Shown piece by piece: positions 1 through 11,129 of a DNA stretch of 64,000 nucleotides (position 1 is its first letter; each line of letters starts with the position of its first letter). Made by a program: the position numbers and the translations under genes. A model generated the notes under the pieces. That model was not told the DNA's origin, made no database searches, and worked only from the letters and a program-made list of their open reading frames with translations. Source of the stretch: Emydura subglobosa (lineage: Eukaryota; Chordata; Testudines; Chelidae); the NCBI GenBank assembly GCA_007922225.1, contig ML680092.1, positions 1,211,308-1,275,307 on the forward strand, given 5' to 3'.

Positions 1-2430
1 TAAGAGATGTTTTATATACCTGGCCATAAAATAAATGATACTAATAGTAATACGATACAAGGAGAGAAAAACAAACACTTACCCCAACTGTAATTGTGTA
101 GTATTGTATTGGAGAAAGCTACCTAGGTTTGATTGCAAAAGTAGAAAGTTATACCTGGACTAAAAGTGAGAGAGTTGGGGGCAGTCTCACCACTCCATAC
201 AGCTCATAGGTTCCCAGCAGACAGGCTGTTCAGCTTAGGGTCTGGAGCGCTTGAGACAGGCAGAGCCCCCAACATGATCAGTCAGGAAAAGGGGAAGTTC
301 CAGTGGATCTGATGCAGAATTTGGATCCAGGCATCAGAACAGGGGTTTGAACTTGGGTAGGGGTTTTTGTAGAACACCAGGTTTATTTATGGGTAAACAA
401 TGTCTCAAGGAAGTATCCCAGAGTGGTTTTCTTTATGCTGGACAATAGGAGCTGATCACTCCTGGCTATGGGCAATGTTCCTTGAGGGAGCTCACAATGC
501 AGCCAGGCAGATTCAGTGTTTTGCATATCAATAACTAGAATGGTCTGATAACTGCGGAGCTGGATATGTGCAGGTGTGGGTTCATTTCCATCAGGAGCAG
601 AGATGTTCCATCATGCAGTGCGTCCCTGCTTTGCCAATCCCAGAGTTCAGTGCAGTTCCTGCTTTGGAGCTTGGTTCTCCATTTGCTAGGCTAATTCTTG
701 TTCCATCTTCGCTGTAGATGAGGCTTCTGTTCTCCATTTGATGTGCTAATTGAGATGCCTCCTTTTTACATCTTTGATGTAGATGAGGCTAGGGGAGTTG
801 TCTTAATCCTATCACCCTTGTTTGGAGGGTTTTAGGTGTGTCTCCCATTGCCTCTTCATTGCTTTTGGTTTCTGGTTCAAGGAGAGGCTGGGGGGGGATT
901 CAGGTGAGCCAGAGAGTAGGGGTTTTGCACCCTGGTTCCCCAAGAGCACAGAGCTGACAGGTAACACCGTGGCCCCTGTCTTTGCAGGCAAGCCCGGGCC
1001 TCACTGAGGCTTCTGAGTCCTATCAGCAATAACAAAACCCCAAACGGCTGGTCAATGTCTTGAAAAATGAGTCATCTGAGCTTTGCCACTGATATTGACC
1101 TGGTGGGATCATCACACGAGGGGCGTGATAATAGCAAGAGCTGTGGAAGCAGAGAAATTGGGTCTAAAGATGTCACTGTGTGTTAGCTCGCCTTTGCACA
1201 CTACTAATAGAGAGGTAATTGCCCAAACCTGTGCCCTAGCTGGAGTGATAATGGATTGCATGGAGACTATCAGATGAAGAAAACTGGAGTTGAGTGAGTC
1301 AGAGGAGAGGAGGAAGATTGCTGGAGGAAGGGATACAGGGGCTAGTGCCAAGTGCTAGGAGCAAGCGTGGACCAGATGTGGTATGGGACGCTGATCAAAG
1401 TTGTGTGTAGACCACAAAAAGCAGAGGAAGTTGGCTGGCCAGCACCTCCCGTGTATTGTTTACTTTTCGTTGTGACGGAGCCAGGCGCTGCTTTTGCACT
1501 GCGAGAGAACAGGGGTGTGTAAATGTCTTGGCACCCATCTGCCTGCCAGACCTCCTGACCCCAAGTGCCACGGCAGCAAACACCATCCCCGCTTGAGATG
1601 AAACCCTGTTTGAAAAGAGAGGGGCTGCTGGTGGGACATCCTCTGCAAAGGCCCCTGGGTCTGGCAAATGCAAACCTTCCTTGATCCAAAACAAGTGGTT
1701 GCTGCTCCACTTGCGTCTGACAGAACACGGGTTCCCCGTTGTGCTGTCCAGAATTGTTCAGAGTGGCAACCGATAACACAGCGGCAAAACCCACTAATGT
1801 GCTTGGAACCTGTGACCGGGGGATCATTCTGTTTTGGTGCCTAGTATTTTGTTGGTGTTGCTGTATTTTATTTTAAACTAAAATACGCCTGCAATGTCCT
1901 GTCCACACCGGAGGAGCTGTGGTTTTGATCACTGGCAAAGTGCCTAGTACCTAGGATAGGTAAAAAAAATAAACACATTGTTTCTGTCAATGCAAATGTG
2001 CCTACCAGAATGCAGTTCACCTATTCTAAACACAGGGGCGATTCTGGTGTTCATGTCTCATTTGCCAAATGGAGGCAGCTTCAGCTTAAGTGGTATTTAT
2101 ACAGTCTTTTTCAGTCATGCTGTGATGTTTCTCCCCCACCCTGCAATCTGGACTGGCATGTAGCTGGGTCACCCCAATTCTTCACTCCTGGGCCCGGATT
2201 TATCCTGCTTTTCTGTGTGAACCACCCATTCCTGGGTCGGCCCACGCTTAGCCTCTTGTGAATAATCAGTCCCTGGCCTAGTGAAGGAGCGCTTCTGGCC
2301 AGCTACTCATGGGATAGAGCCTCAGCAAACACCTCCAGTCCCAGATGCAACTCCAGGGACTGCCGTCTTGCAGGGTTCAGTGCTGTGTACTGCACCCTGC
2401 AAGCTCATTTACACTTGACAGACAAGTGTA
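1..2430. other. Gene-free, relatively AT-rich stretch
   Basis: I see no exon with a recognisable domain here. Open frames are short, lack splice-site context and resemble no family I know. The base composition is clearly less GC-rich than from about 5.5 kb onward, so this may be the edge of a gene-poor domain. Confidence 0.5.
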
Positions 2431-2439
2431 ATCAAATTG

Positions 2440-2870
2440 ATATGCACCATCTGTCACTCTGAAGTCTCTGCACACACACAATTCACATGCTCTGTTTTAG
2501 ATAAAACAAACATAAGTTTATTGACTATAGCAAGATTTTAAGTGAATCTAAGTCAGATTATTAATAAATTAAGGAATTGATCGCAATTAACTAAAAGAGA
2601 ACTCACATCTTAACCTAAGATTAATATATCAGTCTGTATTCAGCTTACCATACAGGTTGGTTGCGATGCCTCTTGCTACCAGGCCCCCGGGGGTAGAGTC
2701 AGTCTTTGGTGTTGCTTAGAAGATGGATTCCAGGGGAGAACCCGAGACACAGATGTCTCAGCTTTTAACAAGTTTCCCCAACACCCCATGGGGTCAGGTG
2801 ATCAGCCCTGTCTGGCAATGGGCATGATTTCTTCCACATGAGCCAAAGTGCTCACAGGTGCTTAGGCCAG
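2440..2870. repeat. Interspersed repeat, LTR-like family shared with 28.46-29.64 kb
   Basis: Around 2,495-2,560 the text (TTTTAGATAAAACA, then a TTTATTGACTA stretch and TTTTAAGTGA) closely parallels 28,950-29,010 (TTTTAGGTAAAACAGATTTA, then TTAAGTGATTATAAG). Both are followed by a segment that includes a gtcttctagg/agaagat-like tract and C-rich ends. I read them as two diverged copies of one repeat family, possibly solo LTRs. No coding remains are visible. The boundaries are approximate. Confidence 0.4.
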
Positions 2871-5190
2871 TCCGTTGTTCCTGTATGCATGCTTCTGCTG
2901 GGCATGGAAACACAGCTTTGTGTTCGTCTGCATCTAGTCAAACCATGTGAGAGACACGTGGGGATATGAGACAGAGTTTCATATCTGTACATGTGACATT
3001 GCAGGAAACATGCTACCATAACAATGTTCAGTATGTCATGAGCATTCCAAAAACACATACTTTGCATCAGACAATACACAGTTACACTGTAAGGGGGAAC
3101 ATGAATGATACACAAATCACACCATAAGGGTATACATGGAGTATATCATGTCACACATGCAAAACAACAGGGCTGCTCCCTGATCATGGGAAAACAAAGT
3201 GCCTATCACAGAATTGCAATGTGATGCCGGTAGTAAATCCAACAGAAGATATCCATGTCTTTGGAACTGAATTACTCTTGCTCCATCTCTCAGCGCAAAA
3301 GGCATATTAGCTATAGTTACTCAGCGTAAATCAGTCAACAAGAAAATTACCAATGAAGCAGGGAGGCAAATGTTTACTAATATTTCTAAAGGGAAAAATC
3401 TCTAAAAGTAATTTTTGTTTGAAATTAAATCCTGCCAATTTTAACTCCCTTTGTGGGTTGGTTTATTTATTAAACTGAAAGTATGACTGGCCAGGTTGGA
3501 GATTTCCTTTGTATCTTTTGAAGACTTTATGAGCAAATAAACCACAAATTTTTCCATTATCTAACCCTGCAGCTTCCTCCAAAAATTTCTCTGGATTAGA
3601 AAGGTGGATTAATGCAAACTTGAGGAGAAGACAAGAAGCTGACTGATACAAAACGTGTTTCAAAAATGCAAAACCAGTAACCTGTGTTCAGACTATATTT
3701 TTGTTGAGTGGGGGGGGATTGCCTGTGTCCCTTTATAACAATTACTCAGCTCAATCAGTAAAAAATATTTTGCAGTTCTGTTTTAGATAATGAGTGAATC
3801 AATTAACAGATATTTAATATTGCTTTATGCTAGTGTAACAGCCACAGAGCTGACCATTTTTGTAGAACTTTTTTAGTGTCACTAAAATATTCACTCTAAC
3901 TTTCTGAAAACCCTTCTCTCAAAATCTAAGCTGTGTCTTGACTCTTCAGAGTATTTTAGGTCCAAAACGACTTAAGTATTAGCTGTTACTTTCCAACCAT
4001 TTACCTTCTCCGTCTCTTCCCCCCCGCCCTACTGAAATGTAATCGTTCCACTCTGTTCCCTAGACATACTATTCAAAATCAGTTTGCTCTGTACTGTATA
4101 AAAGGGCATGGGTTTTAACAAAGGTGTTTATGATTGACTGCATTACACCTAGGCACCAAAATACCCGTATTAAAGCCTAATGAGAGCCTTGTTCTCAGGA
4201 ACCTGGGCATTTCATGCACCCACAAACCCCAATATATAGACATATGTGAAATGCAGGCTGTGGAATAGTAGCATGGTTCTTTCAGTTGAAGAGTTCCTTG
4301 AGGCTTTAAAAAGTTATAGAGAGCTGCTTGTAACGATACTTACACTTCAAGCATGCACATTCCTATTTAAAAAAAGCCCTAAAAACACAACCCTTGACTG
4401 TTAAAAAAGGGTGTGCACACAGAGCAGGGCTCCTTGCCTCCAGCAGGGGCCAGCACCCGTGTGCCCACACACAAAGCAGGCCTCATTGTCGCCAGCAGGG
4501 GACAGCACGCGCACGCACACAGAGAAACCCTTGAATTTAAAGTTGCATGTTTGTCTCTGTAAGTCACAACTTATTACCAATTTATTATTACTTGTTAGTT
4601 TTTTATATGGGCAGCTACTTCAAACCCCAACATGACAGGTGCCACACCCACCCTGACCAAGATCTAGGCCCCCATTCTGCCAGGGGCTTCAAACACACGG
4701 TGAGAGACAGTCCTTGTTCCAACCACAGGCTAAATAGTTATTGGGTGACCATTTAGTAGGCCCCGAAGCCTAATGCTTAACTCTTTGTAGCCCTTTCTGA
4801 AGGGGACCAGCACAGCTCTTCCTAGAAGCTATAGCTTTAAAACTCACAATAAACCTGTGAGCAAGTTAATTATTATCATCTGTTGCCCTTTTTCAGCTCT
4901 GAGCAGCTAGTCAAATGTTGAGGCCCTGGGGAAGTCCCAGGGGGAAGTAGAACTGGAAGGAGTCTGGCTTTCTCTTAGATGCAGTCTTGCAATGTACCAA
5001 ATCTTTCTTCTCTGAATGCAGGCAGACCTGTATTTCCCTATTCGAGGCTCCCAACTCCTCTGCCATCACCTCTCTTCACCACACACCTCTGCCTCCTAGG
5101 TATTTCCAGGCTGCACAGTTCCCTGCCTACAGTGTGACTTCCCCAGCAGATCAGGCTGACTCATCAGGCCTGCTTTGCCTTCTGCTTGGA
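2871..5190. other. No gene recognised; scattered SINE fragments
   Basis: No exon is supported. At about 4,620-4,705 there is a SINE fragment (a gccaggggctt/cacggtgagagacagt segment like those at 34.2, 35.0 and 53.9 kb). At 4,440-4,510 two copies of a cCAGCAGGGGCCAGCAC / GCCAGCAGGGGACAGCAC element occur, resembling CTCF cores. The rest is unassigned. Confidence 0.4.
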
Positions 5191-5199
5191 GGCTAACAG

Positions 5200-5510
5200 C
5201 GTCATTGCCCGCAGATAAATTACCACACAGCACTCTCTCAGCAAGCACATTTATTCTTAAGGGGAAAGCATTACAAAGAACACCTACTGAAAACAACCAA
5301 AGAACCTACACCCATGCTAATAAGCTATCCAGAGATCATCCCCCAACTCTGGCTCGGGAACAGTCCTTCAAAGCACCTGCAGGGATTTATCTGTGCTCAA
5401 GTTCACAACAGCTGTTAGCTGAGAACAAGTCCCCCCCCTGAAGCTGCGAGTCCCTCCTTTTATCCAGCTTGGGCTCTGCTTTTGTCCTCGTGTAGCAGGA
5501 GATCAGTTGA
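5200..5510. repeat. Possible solo LTR fragment
   Basis: The stretch contains TTTATTCTTAAGGGGAAAGC (near 5,250) and a run of C plus TTTTATCCAG near 5,458. It looks like an interspersed element rather than unique sequence, but I identify it by style only. The AATAAA that it provides on the minus strand (5,250-5,255) could in principle end carbonic anhydrase transcripts, though it lies about 880 nt beyond the stop codon. Confidence 0.25.
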
Positions 5511-5969
5511 CAATGCGTTTCTCCGCAGGGTGAAGCTTCAGCCTTTTGGATGTGGAGCTAAGCCATTGCCTTGCCCTCTCCCTAAGCATTTCCTAGGCAT
5601 CCTATTCACCTGCCAGTTCATGCATAGCTGGACCATTGTTTCAAAGAGTCCTTCAAATACACCCCAGAGTTTACATGGGCCAGGTCTCCTGCTACAGCTG
5701 TTCCCCGCAGGGGGCAGTAGGACAGATGGATGGACACACACGGAGCAGGGCTCACCTGTCCAGCAGAGGGCAGTAGGACAGACAGACACAATATTCTGCA
5801 AAACCCCCTCCACCCACTTAGTCCAAACTCCTGGTGGAGGCAGTGGGGGGGGGGGAACTTGCAATCCTTTCCGCTTGAGTTATATTAGCTGAAGGGTGCA
5901 TTCCCTTCCCACCCTGTCATGAAGAGGACTATGATCAATGCTGGCTGCAGGACCGTGCAGCAAAACCTG

Positions 5970-6112
5970 TCCCTATTTTACAGATGGGGAAACTGAGGCC
6001 CAGAGTGGGGGTGGCATTTGATTACGGTCACACACGGAGTCTGTAGCCAAGCCAGGAATGGAACCCAGGAGTTCTGACTCCCAGTATCCCCCAATCTGGT
6101 CCCAGCCCCTAG
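5970..6112 (-). repeat. MIR-type tRNA SINE
   Basis: Read on the minus strand, this has the tRNA-like head (gaacccaggagttctgactc on the plus strand is the complement of its B-box half) followed by the core line that on the plus strand reads CAGATGGGGAAACTGAGGC. This is the usual arrangement of MIR/CORE SINEs in amniotes. It abuts the last exon of the carbonic anhydrase gene and is probably part of its 3' UTR. Confidence 0.7.
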
Positions 6113-6134
6113 GTGTCTGGCTCTGTCCATCCCT

Positions 6135-9112
6135 CTATAGGTGCCAGGCGATCACTGTAGTGCTGATGAGCAGGGAGATGAGGGGTGCAGTCACAGGGGC
6201 AGGAGAGGCACTGGGGGTGGCGTGGAGGGCTGCTGAGATATACACTTGGCGTTCCCCCAGGCTCTGTGGAGGCCGATAGTTGTTCTTCAGCAGGGGCCCA
6301 GTGCTTGAGTTTGTGGCACGAAGGGTGGCAGGGAATGCAGCCACCTGTGGGGAAGGGAGACAGATTAGTGGGGGAGGGGCAAATTGAGGGAGGAAAGCAA
6401 ACTTGGGGTGCCCTACTGAGTGGAGGGGAGGACGTCCTCTCAGTGGGGAGAACTGAGGGGGTTCTAATGGAGATCACTTTGGAGCACAGAGGGTGGGCAT
6501 TTGAACAGCAGGGGGTGGGTGAACTCTCAAAAGAACCCAGAAGTCCTGACTCCTAGCCCCCGCTTCTCTAACCCACTGACCTCACCCACCTCCCAGAGCT
6601 AGGGATAGAACCCGGGTGTCCTGCCTCCCTCCCCCTACTCACCACACCAGGAGGCACCAGAAGGGCATCCGGGAAGACCGTCCAGACCACAGCTTCGTCA
6701 CAGGTGGGGGTGGTGAGGGAGCCGTTGTAGCGGTAATAACGGGCTAGGTCCACGGCACCCAGCAGCTCCCGCAGGGAGAAGGAGCCGTCCAAATCCGTAG
6801 TCTTATCTGGAGGGGCAGGGGGAGAGTGATGGCCCATCTCTGCCTCTCCTAGAGCTGGGGATAGAACCCAAGAACCCTAGCTCCCTACCGCTCCTCAACC
6901 CACTAGACCCCACTCCGCTCCCTGATTTAGGGACAGAACCCAGGAGTCCTGGCTCTCAGCCCCTCCTCCTCTGACCCAGTCGACACTGTTCCCACCGTCA
7001 TTCTATCTCGCCCCCTGGTGGTGCAGAGCTGTAGTGTCCCTAGCCCCAGTGCTAGGCCAGCCGTAATCCAGCTCTCCCCAGCCCCCGTTCAAGGGATACT
7101 CACTCATCAGATCCACCTTCTTCAAGTGCTGGGTGAAGGAATCCCAGGCCTGGGAGGGGCGTGTGTGCTGCATGGCCTGAGGGAAGAGATCACATGAGTA
7201 CAACACACGGGAACTGAGGCATAGGGCGGTGGGACTCACAGACCAACTCAGAATAAGAGACTCCCCTCCCTCTTTGAATCACCAGATACCACTTCCCGCC
7301 CAGAGAACCCAGGAGTCCTGCTGCCCAGGCCCTGCTGCTCCAACCCACTAGACCCCTCTTCCCATCCCGAGCTGGGCATAGAACCCAGGAGGCCTGGCTT
7401 ATCGCCCTGCATCGTCCCTCTCACCTGGACGAAGAAGGCCAGTACCGCGATTCCCACGGGATCCTTGCGGGCCTCAGCCACGCTCACGTTGTTCTTGGTA
7501 TGAACGATGTGGAGCTAAAGGGGGAGAGAGAAATAAGAGAGTGCCCCCTACTGAGCCCCCTGCCCTCTGCAGCACGCTGCCCCCTACCGAGCCCCCGCCC
7601 CCTGCAGCACGCTGCCCCGCACCGAGCCCCTGTTCCTTGCAGCACGGTGCCCCCTACCGAGTCCCCCGCCCCCGCTCCCTGCAGCACGGTGCCCCCTACT
7701 GAGCCCCCCACTCCCTGCAGCACAGCACCCCCTACTGGGCTCCCCCTGCCCTGCTCCCTGCAGCACAGTGCCCCCTAGCTCCACACTGGGGCATTGGGGC
7801 CAGCACTGCATCCCCCCGCCTTTCTCACCTCCATGGAGAAACGTTTGCCGTTGATGAGATGCTCTGAGCCGGGCTTGGTGTCTCCCTGGCCCCAGTGCAG
7901 GTGGAAGGATTTGGCGGTGTAGATAGCTGGGAGCCCTGGGGCACTGAGATGCAGTCCATCCTCTAATTCCACATCCACTGTAGGGGGAGAGAGGTCAACA
8001 CAGGGAATTGGACCCACGTGTCAGGAGGGCAGCACAGGGCAATCACCCCTAGGGCCCAGGGGGAGAGACCAGGATGGAGAATGGGATCCAGGCATCCGGC
8101 ACGGCAGTGCAGAGCGCTCACCCCTAGGATGCAGTCTACACCTACCTGTCGTCCCCGAGTTTTTCATGGCAATCAGCTTCCTGGCATCCCCATAGCCAGC
8201 GAGGGACACGACCCCCAGGTGGGGATCGTGGACAGCCGCAGCAGTGATGATGTTGATTGGGGACTGCCTGGTGCCGTTACAGTGTCCCAGAGCTGCCCAT
8301 GTCTCTGGGCCTACCAAGAAGGGAGGAGCCACAGAAGGAAATGAGGAAGGAGTCACAATGTTAATCAGCTGCCGTCACCCACCCCAGAGGCGGCTGCATG
8401 ATACAAATTTTAATCTTGGAGCCAGGACTCCTGGGTTCTGTTCCTGGCTCTGGCAGAACGATGAGTTCTGGTGGGTTGGAGGGGGGGAGCTGGGAGTCAG
8501 GACTCCGGGGTTCTATCCCCAGACCTAGGAGGGGAGTGGGGTCTAGTGGCTAGAGTGGGAGACCTGGGGGTCAGGACTCCGGGGTTCTCTCTGCAGCTAT
8601 GGCAGGGGAGTGGGGTCTAGTGGGATAAAGCAGGAGAGGCTCCTGGGTTTTACACATGGCTCTGGGAGGGGGTTGGAGTCTGGTGGGTTAGAGCAGGGGG
8701 CTGGGGCTGGGAATTAGGACTCCTGGGTTCTATTCCTGGCTATGGAATGCTGACCCTTCCTTTCACTGTGCCTCATTTTCCCTACCCATCTAAATGTAGG
8801 GAAACAGTAATTAACTCCCTTGCTGTGTGATGTAAGAGGGTGGATGCCTGTATCACAGGGGGCGGATGGGTTCTCTTACCGCAGTGTGGGTCTTCGTAGC
8901 ACCAGGAACCTGCAGGACAGAGAGAGAGAGGTGGGAGTCAGAGCAGGGAGATGACCAATAACCCCATCCTGCTGCCCCTCCCAGGGGCTTGGCCCCAGCA
9001 AGGAGGATCGGGGGAGGGCGGGGCGGGGAGCAGCCTTACCTGCCGTACTGGCATAGCCGGCTCCTAGCAGCATCCCCAGGAAAATGATGTGCTGGACCCA
9101 GATGGGATCCAT
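6135..9112 (-). CDS. CA4-like: Carbonic anhydrase, GPI-anchored CA4/CA15 type
   Basis: Extracellular zinc enzyme for CO2 hydration and bicarbonate dehydration at the cell surface. Eight coding exons on the minus strand: 9040-9112, 8880-8909, 8146-8310, 7829-7977, 7425-7514, 7104-7176, 6643-6806 and 6135-6344. They sum to 954 nt, 317 codons plus stop, all with GT-AG borders and matching phases. Residues 1-24 form a signal peptide. The core shows QSPINI, FHLHWG (zinc His115 and His117), LHIVH (zinc His141), the SEH glutamate and SLTTPTC. Four cysteines (28, 34, 45, 229) are spaced as in the two disulfides of human CA4. The last about 25 residues are hydrophobic after a small-residue stretch, as for GPI attachment. 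Sequons NGT, NVS, NGS and NSS are present. The proton-shuttle His64 position is Thr88 (NSGTT). Whether the orthologue is CA4 or CA15 cannot be settled without a tree. Confidence 0.9.
6520..7010 (-). repeat. SINE-head repeat units inside carbonic anhydrase introns 6 and 7
   Basis: About 70-bp units of the form AGAACCCAGGAGTCCTG...CTAACCCACTAGACCCCACTC lie at 6,530-6,630, 6,848-6,915 and 6,918-6,985, interrupted by coding exon 7 (6,643-6,806). On the minus strand each unit has a tRNA-type A box (GGTTAGAGnaGGG) and B box (GGGTTCTATCC). More units of the same orientation lie at 7,295-7,400. Confidence 0.7.
7540..7785. repeat. Minisatellite, about 45-50 bp units
   Basis: In carbonic anhydrase intron 4 about five to six units each contain a version of CTGCAGCACGGTGCCCCCTA. 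The complement of the unit reads TAGGGGGCACCGTGCTGCAG, the same family as the TGFB1I1 intron 1 array at 22.93-23.11 kb. The core GGGGGCnCnGTG resembles half a CTCF site. Confidence 0.75.
8400..8860 (+). repeat. Tandem SINE-head array ending in a MIR-like body
   Basis: In carbonic anhydrase intron 2 about four and a half head-to-tail units of 70-80 bp carry CTAGTGGnTAGAG (A box) and AGGACTCCnGGGTTCTAT (B box). After the last unit (near 8,740) the sequence continues into a SINE body with CTGTGCCTCATTTTCCC. A partial copy of the GGCGGCTGCATg repeat (see 14.1 kb) lies just upstream at 8,386-8,402. Confidence 0.75.
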
Positions 9113-9252
9113 GTCTCTGATGTCACCTGCTGAGAGGAACCTGGAGCAAGGATGGGAGAGTCTGGATTCACCTCCCTCTGCCCTGAGCCAGCCAGCCCCC
9201 TTGCCCTGGGGCCAGATCAGAGCCCACGGCTCTAGTGGGGACAAGCCCCATG

Positions 9253-9450
9253 CCCCATTTCCCACCCCTGGGCCAGCAGCACCCCCAGAGGGGACAGGCC
9301 CTGTGCCCCATTTCCCACCCCTGGGCCAGCAGCACCCCTAGAGGGGACAGGCCCTGTGCCCCATTTCCCACCCCTGGGCCAGCAGCACCCCTAGAGGGGA
9401 CAGGCCTGTGCCCCATTTCCCACCCCCTAGAGCTGGCGCCCCTAGAGGAT
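9253..9450. repeat. 53-bp minisatellite, four copies
   Basis: Units beginning CCCCATTTCCCACCCCTGGG start at 9,253, 9,306, 9,359 and 9,411, so the period is 53, 53 and 52 bp. The copies differ at only a few positions, which suggests recent amplification. The array sits in the intron between the untranslated first exon and the first coding exon of the carbonic anhydrase gene. Confidence 0.9.
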
Positions 9451-9489
9451 AAGGGGCCCTAGGGATGCTAAGCAGCGAGCAGCTCTCAC

Positions 9490-9570
9490 CTGTGGGGCGT
9501 GGAACTGGCTGTGCCTGGTAGGTAAGGTGACACTGAAGGGGTGAAGGGCTCTTTGCGGCTCCTTATATAC
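9490..9570 (-). promoter_or_regulatory. TATA promoter and untranslated exon of the carbonic anhydrase gene
   Basis: On the minus strand GTATATAAGG lies at 9,561-9,570. A start site about 25-30 nt downstream would fall near 9,535-9,540. A good donor follows (CCCCACAG then GTGAGA, exon ending at 9,490). The coding exon begins after an acceptor at 9,127-9,129 (CTCAGCAG), which places 14 nt of 5' UTR before the ATG at 9,112. A TATA box fits a tissue-restricted enzyme gene. Confidence 0.65.
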
Positions 9571-9599
9571 ACAGGGTCACTGCCTGGCCCAGCCCGGCC

Positions 9600-10640
9600 T
9601 GGCCCAGCCCAGCATGGCCAGGGGTGGAATTACAGGGAAGAGATGAGTTACATCCACGGGGAGGGGCAGGGACAGAGACTGAGAGAAGTGGGGGAGGGAG
9701 GGAGGGAGAAAACCAGGGAGTAGAAAGAGAAAGGAAGAAAGGAAATTGTGGGGTGGGTGGAAAGGAAATGGAGGCAGAGGAAGTGGGGCCACCCTGAATG
9801 TGTCTCCCCCAGGCTGCCAGACCCAGGTGGCAGTGCCACCCCACTGGGCAGCTGTAGGAGTGTTCCTAGGGTCCCCTTGTGGGGGCAGATGGGGCTGGCC
9901 TCAGGTGCCCACGCTGACTCATGCTCTTCTTAGAAGAAGGGATGTGTGATGGTGCAAGAGGGACGTGACAGGGCAGCCCGGCTTGGGGCAGAGCACGTCC
10001 CTTGCTCCTGGGAGGGCACCTCACAGCCACCTTGGGGTGAGGGGATGTCTGTGAATCACTGCACCCCACTCTCCTCCCAGAGCTGGGGGAAGAGCCCAGG
10101 AATCCTGGCTCCCAGCCCCCACCCCTAAATCACTTGACTAGATTTTGCCGCACTCCATTGCAGAAGTTCAGGGGAGAGCGAGCGGCGCCCCGCCCATTGA
10201 GCCTCCCCCTCCACTCCCTGCATCAGATCACCCTCTAGCGCTGCACAGGGGCCAGCCCTGACTACAATGGGAGAGCGCCCCCTATTGATCCTGCACCCTG
10301 CAGCACAGTGCCCCCTAGTGCCGCTCTGGGGCATTGGTCCAGCACCCTCTACTGAACAGCCAGGTATCTCCATAGCCTCCCCCAGGGAATTCGGCGGCTG
10401 GCAGTTGTGCAATGCAAAGGTGCTGATGCTGTCTCCTGTCACCCCATGATACGATGATACCCAGATCTGTTTCCCCATCTGCTGAAACTCAAGCTGGGTG
10501 GATGGAGCAACGTGCTTCCTGGATTTACAGCTCCTCACTCCTAATGTGACTAGCTGAGGCTGACTCACAACAGCATTGGGCCGGTGTTATTGATACGCCC
10601 TGCTAGACATGTGGGGAACACCCACAGCTCTCCTGGAGCC
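9600..10640. other. Upstream flank of the carbonic anhydrase gene; no gene seen
   Basis: Mostly purine-rich low-complexity DNA (9,660-9,780) and one reverse block of the AGCGCCCTCTAGTG-type repeat at 10,185-10,355, which contains GAGCGCCCCCTATTG and AGTGCCCCCTAGTG, reverse CTCF-like cores. A SINE head lies at 10,085-10,130. Confidence 0.5.
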
Positions 10641-10664
10641 AGAAGACTTCCTTGAGCCCTTAAC

Positions 10665-10925
10665 TGGGGGGCTAGAACCCAGATGTCCTTGCTCACATCC
10701 CCCCATCTCACCTACTAGACCTCACTCACCTCCCAGAACTGGGAATGGAACCCAGGAGTCCTGACTCGCAGCCTTCCCCCCCCCTCTAACCCACTAGACT
10801 CCACGCCCAGCTGGGGATACAACCCAGGAGTCCTGACTTGCAGGCCCTGCCCCCAGCTCTAATCTATTAGATCGCACTCCCCTCTCAGAGCCAGGGAGAG
10901 GACCAGGTGTCCTGGCTGCAGGCTG
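10665..10925 (-). repeat. Tandem SINE-head array, about four units
   Basis: Four successive units of about 70 bp with GGGACAGAACCCAGGAGTCC-like cores (at 10,675, 10,750, 10,822 and 10,895) separated by CTAACCCACTAGACTCCAC. Read on the minus strand each unit has tRNA-type A and B boxes. No SINE body follows the array. Confidence 0.75.
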
Positions 10926-11129
10926 GGGTGCAAGAAGGTCTACATCCTCCATCCCTGCCCCTCCTGGTTCTCTGGCCCAGAGATGTGGCATCACTGTAAA
11001 TCACTCTGAAAAACAGGGGCGGTGTGTAAGGCCAGATCGTTTTGATGACAAACCACCGCCCCGACCAGGGGTTTTAAACTTGCAGGGTTGGCTGCTTCCC
11101 CACTGTGACCTGTACGGACTATGACAGTC

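Noticed and set aside
6185..6556. 123-codon plus-strand frame opposite the carbonic anhydrase last exon
   Set aside because: Antisense to a real exon plus SINE sequence.
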